Of a stretch of DNA of 17,685 bases, positions 1-10,400 are shown piece by piece. The position numbers and the translations under genes are program-made. The notes under the pieces are model-generated. The model ran no database searches. It was not told the DNA's origin and was given only the letters and a program-made list of their open reading frames with translations. Location: the NCBI GenBank assembly GCA_028565635.1, contig JAOXYB010019960.1:1-17685 (forward strand), in the 5' to 3' direction. Origin of the DNA: Phoronis ovalis. Its lineage: Eukaryota > Phoronida > Phoronidae. The number at the start of each line of letters is the position of its first letter. Within the stretch, counting starts at the first letter, position 1.

Positions 1-1367
1 ATATCCGACGGATATTTAAGAATTCGTTGGATATTCGACGTCGTAGCCGAACGAATTTATATTCATTTCGCGCTGTGGAACATGCCCCCTTCCCTAAAAA
101 ATTAATTTTAATATTTTATTGTAACTAACGATTTACAAGTTATAATAAATGTACCGTAAAATATTTTGTATAAAGACCATTCTTGTTAACACTTCTGAAT
201 CATCAGTGAAAGTTCGGTTGATTTTAGAAATATAAACACTTCCAGTATAGGCAAATTAAAACAACTGCGATATCAAGGACTATATATCTGTGTATGTACT
301 CATGTATGATTTACAGCTGTTTTATAGTTTTTGTTATATAGTGGTTGCCTGGAATAGCAATGATAGAAATAGGTTACAGTTTGTACCTTTCCAATAAATG
401 AGCAGTCTTTTATAGTCAAATTTTTGTCCTGTCTCTGTTGTGAAAGACCAAGGGTATTTTAAATCCCTAATTGCTTATGAAATTTAAAAAATTTTGGAAA
501 CAAACTTTGTTCAAATTAAGCCCAAAAAGGTATCAGAAAGCATATAAAAATCTACAAAATGTGGCCCCATTTCAGAAAATCCTGGATCCGCCACTGAGTA
601 TATATTCAATACAAAACCTTTATGAAGACAAAACTATAGAGAAATCGCCAGAGCAAAAGTGCCTCAAGGTCAAAAGTTAAATTTATGAAATTACTCCAAA
701 TAAATTAATTTAATGATGAAATATATATGTATGTGTACCACATTTAGTTAATATAAGATTTGTAATTTGATTTGTGAAAGTATGTGTGTAGAGAGTCGAC
801 CCAGAGGTCAAAATGTCATCCAGGGTTCAAAAGGCGTTGATTCATAAGAATTGAGATTATTTCCTGTTGCATGCAATAAACCCATGACAACGTCCTCAAC
901 CAGAGAGATTGGTAATGCACTGCTATGTGATATGTTGAGCAATGTATTGCTGGATGAGAAGTGATTGAATTATGTCCTTTATATTCTAGATGTCTTACAG
1001 GGTTGGCCACAACTAGACTGTGATTTATAGGAAATGTCTACAATTTTAGTTTTTAGTGTAATTAACCATTTGATATCCAGAAAAGAATAAGAATTTTTTT
1101 TAGAAACAAAATAACATAATATTTAACTAGAGACGCATAAAATATAATAAATGCTTTTAAAGCATAATAACATTAAACAAGATAAAAATAAATTACAACA
1201 TTAAAGTCAGAAATATACAAAGACTCAAGACTAACAATAGCGAGAATAACATTGCATTTCACAAATTACAATTCATATGAATTGGCAGAGACACATTTAG
1301 TGTCACAAGTTGAATGAACAAATCAAAATTTTTCCTTGTAAATTCAACATATTATTAGTCACGCTAT
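1..1367. other. Intergenic AT-rich DNA, no gene seen
   Basis: Open frames are short and without codon structure or recognisable motifs. A 15-base palindrome (ATATCCGACGGATAT, 1-15) and a second imperfect inverted repeat (ATTCGTTGG / CCGAACGAAT, about 22-57) look like the end of a repeat family. CCTGGATCCGCCACTG at 581-596 resembles a phrase I recall from marine invertebrate repeats; this was not checked. Confidence 0.5.
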
Positions 1368-1836
1368 AGGCTTGTTCAAAATGGATATAAACTGGAATTT
1401 TGGTTTCTCAAACCATTTTTCAAATTTTTTGTGATAAAATTAAGTCAGAATGTCAAAACCGCACATAGAAGTATTAGAAGATGCCTAAGCCAACCTAAAT
1501 ACATAGAATAGCTGACCGACCTTCTTTTGTTGTTTCTGTGTAGATAACTATGCCAAAATGCATAGCCTCTGTGATAACTTACAAAAAATATTAAGGAGTT
1601 CCCTAATAGTCGAAAGCTAATGAGCTGTGCTATGAACTGTTGCATCAGAAATGACACAATGTGCCCGCAATGCTGTTACCCAAGTCAAAAAATATAATTA
1701 TCCAAAATTACTCTCTATCAAAAATATTTAAGTATGCCACACATTTTTAAATATCTCTGTGTGTCATCTTGATATTTCTGATGAAAAACGGTTTTAGAAA
1801 CCAAAAATCCATCTTATACCAGTTTTGAACAAGCCT
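1368..1836. mobile_element. Non-autonomous inverted-repeat element (MITE-like, unassigned)
   Basis: Terminal inverted repeats of 55 bp (1368-1422 and 1782-1836) both begin AGGCTTGTTCAAAA and agree at about 47 of 55 positions without gaps. The 470-bp interior holds no meaningful coding frame. The immediate flanks (CACGCTAT left, TTAGATTC right) do not show a clear target-site duplication, so the superfamily is not assigned. It lies downstream of MLH3. Confidence 0.8.
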
Positions 1837-2267
1837 TTAGATTCTTGGCCAATTCTTTTAAATAAAGACTTTTTGACTAGACATATATATTTGAATGTTC
1901 TCACTAAATCCCTGCAAACAATAATGAAGTTAATACACTTGTTATCCTCTATACTAAGTATTCTGTGGACCTATACATATTTTTTTATTTACTACAAGCA
2001 AGGCTTCATATTGGCATCTTTTTGACTACTGTTTAGTACCCAATGTGCATTTTATATTTGTGTGTTCAAAATAGCATACAACCCCTTTAGCATTGGGCAT
2101 TTTTTTATTTTTTATAGTAATATTACTGTACGATGTAACCACAGATTTGATGTGCAATTGCTATGAGGCACATTAAATTTCATCTTCATTATACACATGT
2201 GACTATAATAAAACAAGATTCATTTATTCAGTTTAATGTGATGACTGTTCCGTACAGCAACTAGTTA
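1837..2267. other. Intergenic spacer between two elements, nothing recognised
   Basis: AT-rich sequence. A 66-codon open frame here begins inside the 1368-1836 element and has no recognisable motif. No RNA gene or further repeat was seen. Confidence 0.4.
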
Positions 2268-2276
2268 CTATTTACT
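2268..2276. repeat. Left target-site duplication CTATTTACT
   Basis: Identical to 2767-2775 on the far side of the inverted-repeat element. It directly abuts both terminal CAG/CTG ends. Confidence 0.85.
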
Positions 2277-2766
2277 CAGCCTGAATAAATTAATGTACCC
2301 GTTAGTGTTCCATACCTTCCCAACTAACGTCTGGGCTTAACCATAGTCAATTTTTGTTTATTATCTTGAAAAGCAGAAGAATGATAATCCCTTTATTTCT
2401 ATATAATGTGTCACGAAAGTCTTGACACCAATCAACTTGCAGCTTACAATAATAGGTATAACAATGGACTAAGCGGGTAGGTTGATCACACACATGCTAT
2501 GCTGCCAGAGTTTATATATAGTTCTCTAAGCAAAAAGCAAGCTCCTGGCGATAATTATTCAGAATGAGTCGTAGTGATAGAATAGACGTGGTAAGCAATA
2601 CTGGAGTACGCAGAGAGAAAGGCTTATCTCGGTTGGCAAAAGATTAATGACGTAATTATTTTGCTCTTGTATTAAATTGAAGGAATATAACAAAAATTGA
2701 CTATGGTTAAGCTCAGACGTTAGTTGAGAAGGTACGGAACACTAACGGATGGATTTATTCAGACTG
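2277..2766. mobile_element. Non-autonomous DNA transposon with ~80-bp TIRs and 9-bp target duplication
   Basis: The left arm 2277-2358 and right arm 2689-2766 are inverted copies starting CAG[C/T]CTGAATAAAT. They share CCGTTAGTGTTCC, CAACTAACGTCTG and GCTTAACCATAGTCAA, with one four-base length difference near the tip. The nine bases CTATTTACT flank it directly on both sides (2268-2276 and 2767-2775). Long TIRs plus a 9-bp duplication suggest a Mutator- or Merlin-type element, but no transposase domain is visible. A 27-codon frame (2564-2647, MSRSDRIDVV...) could be the relic of a transposase start. Confidence 0.88.
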
Positions 2767-2775
2767 CTATTTACT
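2767..2775. repeat. Right target-site duplication CTATTTACT
   Basis: Partner of 2268-2276, directly after the right inverted repeat. Confidence 0.85.
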
Positions 2776-3185
2776 GTGTTTTCTAAGGTTGCAATAAGCA
2801 AATCAACAGGATATATATTTTACCCTTTTCTTAAGCTGCTTAATAACTACCCTAGTAATTATTGAAATACAGACAAATATTTCATTAGTGAAATCCTTAT
2901 TAATTCAACTTCAACTTCCAAAGAGCAGGTTTTTGCATTTCCTACAAATATTTAAAAAAAATTATTGTAGTAATTATTACAGTACTCCAAGTTTGACTGC
3001 ATGAATAAGGATTTATCGAGATTTGATGGCCATGTGAAATCCATTATATAGCTAAATAAGAAGTCTGCTGTGGCAGACAGGCTCATCTAAGGAATAAACT
3101 TGACCATAGTGGAATTGATCAATATCTAACATGAACTGTTTTGTGGTATCTAGTTACTTTATAATGATCAATCTATGTATCGGCG
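2776..3185. other. Intergenic AT-rich stretch, no gene recognised
   Basis: No coding frame or RNA gene is apparent. A good acceptor-like site for the minus strand (TTTATTCCTTAG, near 3090) opens a 45-codon frame, but its translation does not resemble an MLH3 tail. Confidence 0.4.
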
Positions 3186-3643
3186 TTTTTAAGTTGTGGA
3201 TAAAAATAGCTTGACTGAGAAACAAATGCTGAAGTTTAGGATGGGTGTTTAAACCCCTTTTCAAGGTCATTCTAAAACACTACCTAGCATATTATACCTG
3301 TGCACTCGTGGTAATTAAAGCTTTTTTTTAGATTCTGAAATTTTCATCCAATGAGAATGTTTTTTGTTGCAATTTTAATTTTCTATCCAATGAGAGAGCT
3401 TGTTCTTAGAATTTGAAACTTTTATCCAATGAGAAATAATCTTGTTATAATACTCGGGAACCAATCACATCGCTTCTTGTTACGAGCTGCACCATGCCTC
3501 CGTGGCCTTGATAAATCCATCTTCAAATTGTACGGGCATTGCTTTGTCTTTATGTGAAAACATGCACAATGAGGTATCATATGGGGACAAAAATGGCCAT
3601 ATTGGAAGTGATCCAGATCAAACTTGTATTAACCCAATACCAA
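3186..3643. repeat. Degenerate dispersed repeat, copy A (interrupted)
   Basis: This stretch matches 3789-4080 in order. ATGCTGAAGTTTAGGAT pairs with ATGCTGAATTTTGGAT, TTCAAGGTCATT with TTCAAGGTTATT, and CTTGATAAATCCATCTTCAAATTG with CTTCATAAATCTACCTTCGAATTG. Further on, CATATTGGAAG and GGTCAAAC-like blocks follow in both. Copy A is split between about 3291 and 3462 by sequence absent from copy B. A third partial copy of the 3' part lies near 3655-3725. No coding potential was seen; family unknown. Confidence 0.7.
3340..3466 (+). repeat. 39-bp tandem array carrying CCAAT boxes
   Basis: ATCCAATGAG occurs at 3346, 3385 and 3424, a spacing of exactly 39 bases. A fourth box, ACCAATCAC (near 3460), follows about 35 bases later in the same orientation. 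The repeat bodies are AT-rich and diverged, while the CCAATGAG core is identical. CCAAT is the NF-Y core, but with no gene start seen downstream a regulatory role is speculative. The array sits inside the segment that interrupts repeat copy A. Confidence 0.75.
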
Positions 3644-3788
3644 AAAAAATGAGTGTAATCACATGGCAATCTTGAAAACAAAGATGACCATATTGAAAGT
3701 AATTCAGGTCAAAATCGATTTTAACATGTATTTTGGATTCTATTTACCTTCTGAATTAAAGCAGCAAGCTCTCTAAATTTTTGTGTCA

Positions 3789-4080
3789 GTTTTCAAAATC
3801 TGGGCTAAAAGTAGTTTTGACAATTAACTGCAAAAACATGCTGAATTTTGGATCGGCAGTTGACCTATTCTTCAAGGTTATTTGCAAACACCCCCAGCCT
3901 ATCACATCCACCCACCTATGGTCTTCATAAATCTACCTTCGAATTGTCTAGGTATCACTTCATCCACATAAAAGGATGCGTTTTGAAGTAAAATTTGGAG
4001 AACAAACATAGCCATCAGTCAGTATATTGGAAGGTCAAACTTATACTTGACCTGTACCAAATATTAAGTTGATCTAACAA
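3789..4080. repeat. Degenerate dispersed repeat, copy B (contiguous)
   Basis: Colinear partner of 3186-3643, without the inserted CCAAT array and with a shorter segment after ATCACATCC. The two copies lie in the same orientation. Divergence is substantial, so these are old copies of an uncharacterised family. Confidence 0.7.
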
Positions 4081-4327
4081 ATACTGAAGCTACTTTTGCA
4101 AGGCAAAGGAAAGTGTTATATATGAAAACTATGCACAGCCTACGATTGTATGACCCGGCATGAAAAGGTTAAAGAAATTGGCCAAAATTACTGAATCTCC
4201 CACAAAAACTATACATTCTTGTAAAATGTTGATAATTGCTTGCATAACTGGCAATAGTCTGTACCTACTAAGTATAACTACAATAACATAGCACTTCACA
4301 TTCAGACAACCAGATAACTAAACTCAC

Positions 4328-4485
4328 AGCGGTTGAAAGCTTTGCACGCAAGTCTTGAATGTTAAACAGAGGCATAATTGATGGTCGTCCATGTGCACAT
4401 TGAAAAGGCAGCTTACACGCGGAAAGAGAATCAACTAAATGTTTGCATTCTTGAAAATCCAAAGGATCACCAAATTTAATGGCAC
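4328..4485 (-). CDS. MLH3: MLH3 coding exon 12: CAHGRP motif; last exon recognised
   Basis: Residues 1636-1688. It follows a TTTTTTCAG acceptor at 4487-4486. [26 protein letters not shown] and FNIQDL match human [26 protein letters not shown] and LADIDHL. C1665 and H1667 complete the metal site. I end it at GCT|GTGAGT (GT at 4327-4326) because read-through to the TAG at 4270-4268 adds a Leu/Cys-rich stretch unlike the basic human tail. If the donor is wrong, the protein simply ends 19 residues later. No downstream exon could be chosen with confidence. Confidence 0.9.
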
Positions 4486-7400
4486 CTGAAAAAATGCGGT
4501 AACAATTACATGAAATCTAGTTTTATACATATATATATAGGCAATATTTTTCATAATTATGCTTTACTGTTGTGACTGTACACAACTTCTCAACCAGCAT
4601 GGTCATTTTAGTACACTAGTCTTGTGTTAGATATTTCATCAATGAACAACCTATCATCTGGTAGAGATCAATCACCTCGCGACTAAAACCCACACTTAAA
4701 ATCACCCCCCCTATAGATGATGATGATCATCATGATAGGGCACATGTACAACATCTTACATGTTTAAAGTAATATGCATAGTATAATGTCAAATGTTTCC
4801 ATAATACTGATACAAGCACAGAATACTGATATTTCAAACATGCGTGTGTACACAGAAATAACTTTTAATTTTTTGTTAGTACATATTTTGTTATTTAAAT
4901 TAGTTTTTCATTGGTTGATAGTGTTTGGTTGAACTCGCACAAACCCCTCATTCAACTGCATCAGTTTTCTAAGTTTATTTCATTACCATGACAGGCTTTT
5001 GAGTTCAAAACTTGGCTAAGAACTTTTGGTAGTGTTGGATTTACACCACATGTCAGCTGCAGCATCTAAAAATACATAATGGATGTTGAAGGCGACTTAA
5101 GGATTAAGAGAAACATAAAAGTATGATTATCATAACAGTTACCATGTACAGTATGTCACATTACCTTCAGTAAAGATTTTTATATGAACCTCCTCCATAT
5201 CTTAACTTTCAGTACAATTTTGTAAAGGTAGCAATGCTGTGACAAAAACATACGACTATGTGTCCTAGGTAATTTTACAGAAATAACATATGGTATGAGC
5301 TTGTCAATGCGTGCAATGTCATTCACATATTATTGCCTATCATCATGTTATGTACATCTACAAGTTTTATCGTGCTTGCTTATTTTTTATATGTAAATGT
5401 CCGAAATGAATACTGCACAAGTAAGAATACATACCTCAACATGTTCTTTAATCAAGGACTGCAAAACAATCAAAAATGAATTGAAAGTTATAGATACACT
5501 AAATAAATTCATTGGGTTTGTAAAATTTTAAAATAAGCGCTTATCTGTCACATCAAATAAAACAGAACAGAAATCCTAGGAGGAAATAGTGATAAAAACA
5601 GGAAATTTGCAATGCAGGAGCAAATATCTCATCATTCCGTAGCTAAACAGTTCTCTGACAGTAGACGAAACATCAAACATCTAGTAAATTCCTTGGTTGT
5701 GACAGATACATAATTTTATAAGAACATACTTATTACAGTATGAAGTTTTAGTGCAAAGAACATGCTGCAGGATTTAAACATAATTAAAACAAAGACAGAA
5801 CACTATTTCAAGCCTCTTTATGAATAACATGAAATTAAATGGCATAATCTATTATAAGAGTTGTGTTATAGTTTTAGGTTTGTGCAAAATTCCTGAGGTA
5901 ACTATTGCAGAATCTAAAACAGTAACGTACCTCTATAACTTCACTATCAACAGATAGATGAGCTTTATGAGCATCATTTACGTCTTGTGTTGTCAGACAA
6001 CTGGGAACTTTTACGACCTGCAGTAAACCCTGCAAGTTTGCTTCTGAAATGTGCACTCCTAAACAGAAAAAAAACAACAAGGTAAAAAAAAAATCACTAA
6101 TGACTTTAACTACCTTCATCAACACTAGGAGGAGTTGTCTTCCATACTTCCAATTTCCTGTGATTTTTCTGTTAAAATTTAAAATTTGTATTCAGACATG
6201 ATAGTCAGATAAAAAATTGAGAGGTTCAAGTCGAACATATCAACGATGTTACCAAATTAATATGTGTACAGTTCAGAATCACGAAAATAGCAAGCACAAG
6301 TTTGAGAATTACAATCAATTACAATTAAATGTTGATTTCTCCATGTCCTCCTGATAGCAACTGTAACTAGTTGCATAAACAAAATCTTGCATCAGATATT
6401 AATTTCTAAACTAGAAACTAGGTAAACCTAGACATCAGTGAATTACAGTGCTAACAGGTTCATTGATTACATTACCAAGCGCCCCAAGTTTTTGCTGGTA
6501 GGCTTTTATTAGTCGAATTTCTTCTTTGGTGAAATATAACGGCAGGGGAGACTCCAGTTCCTTACATTTGACAACCAATTTGCTGTTTTCATCTTCATAT
6601 AGGCCTGAAAAATCATTCAATTTATGTATTTGCTTAGAGTTCAAGTGATCTAAGAGATTTAACTGTTTTTTTATTGCATACTGCCATTTATTTAAAAACA
6701 CCTCAACAGACTAGTCCTGTTATGAGTCATTCAAATATTTTGTTACATATTTACAATGTTATATTTTCTTTAAAATTCACACATGAAAGTGTCACTAATT
6801 TACTGAAAAACAGTATTACTGAACAAACAAGATGGTTAAATTAGCTGAAACTAAACAAAGAAATATGAAATAAAGTAAAAGTTTAAATAATGCACTACTA
6901 TTTGTTTCATAATGGAAAAAGAATCAAATGTTTAGGAAAGACAAAATATGCACCAAAATACCCAGATCAAAGCAAAAAACGAAGTAAAAAACTAATATGC
7001 ATTATTTATTTCAAATTTTTCCAATACACAGTTTTCCCTTAAAAAACATGTTAAAACTGGGTCTGATTTTTACACAGCAAAACAGTTTTCTCACTAGGTG
7101 GATTCTCAGTCAATTACAATATCCACCTGGTGAGAATTCTTAAATTTGTTTTTTTGTCAAGTTAAATTCACATCCAGGTTTTAAACATTTTTTGCAAGAA
7201 ACTGTGTATTGAAAACTATTCTGACTTTCATATAGCCATTTTGGAGGTTCTTTTGTTTTTCCTAAAGTCACTGCAAACATTAGATTCTTAAGACATTACG
7301 AAACTAATAGTAGTTACCTGTGTTTCAATAACCTTATACCTGCTACAAGCTGTTCCAGCCGTATCCTTTCATGTGCTGCATGCTGGTCAATTAAAACAAT

Positions 7401-10400
7401 CAAATTCAATTCCTGGCTATGTGAATGATTGCTATTCACCATTAGTGCAACATCAGACTTTATTAAACAAGCAATGAACTTGTTATCCACTTGTCCAAGC
7501 ACCTGCAACAACACTGAGTTTTAACAAATAGTTATCTGTTAGAATCATCAATTTACAAAACTAAATATAATCAACAGGTAAATATCCTATGTCACTTTTT
7601 CTGAATCATGCATTTGATTGTACAGTGCAAAATATATAAAAATAGATGTCTTTTTGTAATGTTATCATAAAACATGATCTTAGCCATTATTAATTCTCTA
7701 ATTTTTTTATATCTAAATTGCAGAAATACTGTTAAAAGAGCAATATTTATTTAAAAAATACTAATACTGTTTTTGTTGGATTATTTTCCTAATACATATT
7801 AATACCGTTTAAAAAAATAATAAAATCACGGTAGAGTAATTTGACAGCTAAAACATTCACGATTTTGGCCTGTCAAACACACAAACAGTACAAAAAGACA
7901 TACGATGATCCCTATTCATAGCGGTTCAAAAAAAGGGACATAGGCTAGTGATTTAACCAAGTTAAGACTTTTACTTAGGATTTGAGCTTTTTTAAAGTTA
8001 AAGTAAATTTCAGGTTTTGACAAATTTTATATTCCAAACTTAATCTAGCAATTTTGTAACCTTCAAAGGGAATTTACATCTTATTGTATGTAAAACCTAC
8101 TCCAATAATAACTGCTGTCATTAACTGTGAAATATTTTTCAACCGCAATCTCCGTAAAAATTCACCTGTACATGATGAAACATCTCTTTAGTAAATCTGC
8201 AAGAGTTCGTTAAATTATGAATTGACGTGGTTCCAATTTTAGCCTGGAAGCAGTTTTGAGATCCAACAATATTCTGTTCCTGTCTGTTAAATACAGGGTT
8301 TTTCCAATCTTCAAATAACTGCAAAACATTATCTGAGGGATTCTCACGTCCTGGAAAAAGAATCTATTACCTTCAACAATTATCATTTATCTTGATTTTC
8401 AAAAAACACATTTAGTTTGAAATGTTGTTTTGGAAAAAGGTATTAAACCAATAATTTTAGTTTTCACATTACTGGTATATGTGCTGTACATAGTTTCACA
8501 CATAATAAAATAGCATAGGGTGTATTTATAAGCAGGTATATATTGTTAAAGAAAATGCAGCACTGATGTTAATCACAGTTTACATGCTATCGAGATGATG
8601 TAGGCAGCATGACCATATCGGAAATTTAACTAATCATTAAGTCATAATGTCTACAGAAATTTACCTGATGGATCACCACAGTTTCGCCATTTAATGCTTT
8701 CTATTGAAGCTTGAACTTTGCTGTGTTCTTGTAGCAGCGAGGTAACGTCTGTTTCAGAAGAGAATGCCTTTATAAATGGTTTACAGTTGGATTTCTGATC
8801 AAGGAATGAGATGGCACTTTTTGGTAACAGGCAGTGTGTCATCATTTTAAAATCACCTGTAAAACAGTCTGCACACTTCAAGCATGTAATCAATATCACA
8901 TTTGAAGTAAATCAATCTACTGAGGCATCAAAACTCTAAATAGAAAATATGATAATGTTCACAAAAATTAACAACATTCCTTATATTCATAAGATCACAT
9001 AAGCCATAAATCCAGACTCAACCCTTACTTATGATCAACTGCCTCGCAACAAAACATTCAGTTTCACACCTCCACCTGACATAACTGGCAATAACAAAGG
9101 TGTCATGAAGGTAACAAAAGCTTAATAAGTATCTGTTAGTTGTTTAATTTTAAAAAAATATTATTAATTAAAAAATACCACTGAAACCTAAATTTTCTTT
9201 GTTGTTTTCCAGAATGTCTTGATAACTAGTCGATATATCAGTTAATTTTGCCTCCTCGGGTATTACACATGTTTTTCCTGTAACTTCATTTATATATAAT
9301 GTTTTTCCTACAAAAAATAGAGAAATCGACATGAAAACATTGCTTAGTTTAGACATAAAATTAGTTTAAAATGTTCTGAAAATACTAAATGTGCTTCAGT
9401 TGAAAAAAGTACAAGTCCTAACAAAATGTAGTACTAGTACTTTAATAGTAGCAACTTTTGATTTAAGACAAGCAATGAAATGTGCTGCATATATGAAAGG
9501 TAGGGCGAATTATATTTTTCTCCTGTTTTTGTTCAGCAAAAGGACTATTTAGTTTTCTTCCCAATTTATCCACGCAGAATTTATTTGAAAAACCCCCAAA
9601 AATGTTATTTGATTTCGTAATTTCATACAGAAGTCATCAATGACAGAAGATATTTTCTAGAATCCCTTTTGGCAACTCATTCAGAAAATCATCATTAATA
9701 AGAACATCTTTTACCTTAGCATAGAAAAAGAAATATGTACCCACTGCTTTGTCTTCAAAAGCGGTCCACTGTTTACCGTAGCTAGTGTCAACTCTGTCAG
9801 GGTTACTGTTCTTGCTATTTGAATCTGTAACTTCTATAATACTTGATTCACTTTCGCATTCACCAAGATTGTCTTGAATTTCATTGGTCGGAGATGGAAC
9901 TACATCAACTAATGAATTGATGTCATTTGTGAAACTTTTTACTATTTCAGGCTCAGTTACCAAGACATTTTCAGTGTCACTGTTGTGGTTATGAATGTTA
10001 TCCATACAATCGAAAGGGCTTTTGACTTTCTCATTAAAATTAGTAGTGAAGTTTATAACTTCATCATTTTTAGCAGGAATACTTTCAGTACCATCAGTTT
10101 CAGTTTCTGCTGTCTTGCTATCCTGCTCATTTTCTGGATTAAAATCAATTTCAACATCATAAACAATGTCATTTTCATTTAGATCTTGAACATTTGGATT
10201 CCCGTTATAACATTCATACTCTCTTTCAAAATATTTTTCACCACAGGTTGGAAAATAATTAGTATCCGTATTGCTATCTACCACTGAAGAGTCAATTTGA
10301 GTTGACGATAATATCTCTGTTTCATTCAATTCAATAGGGGAAACTGTATTATAGTGTGGTTCATAAGGAGATTTTACTTCAACTCTCTTTGCATCTAGGT

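Noticed and set aside
471-680. 69-codon plus-strand frame
   Set aside because: Lysine-rich AT-driven frame with no motif; it spans a phrase that looks like dispersed repeat.
6215-6245. GGTTCAAGTCG, resembling a tRNA B box
   Set aside because: The flanking bases do not form a T-arm stem and no acceptor or anticodon arm could be built around it.
7314-7339. Alternative exon 7 donor CACAG|GTAACT
   Set aside because: The match to consensus is good but it leaves phase 2, which is incompatible with the phase-1 acceptor of exon 8.
9637-9740. Continuation of the exon 3 frame to a stop at 9637
   Set aside because: It would truncate MLH3 before the endonuclease domain; splicing at 9741 in phase 1 restores the conserved G-x3-Y-x-N-x2-TG segment. 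The alternative donor AAG|GTAAAA at 9714 is phase 0 and does not fit exon 4.
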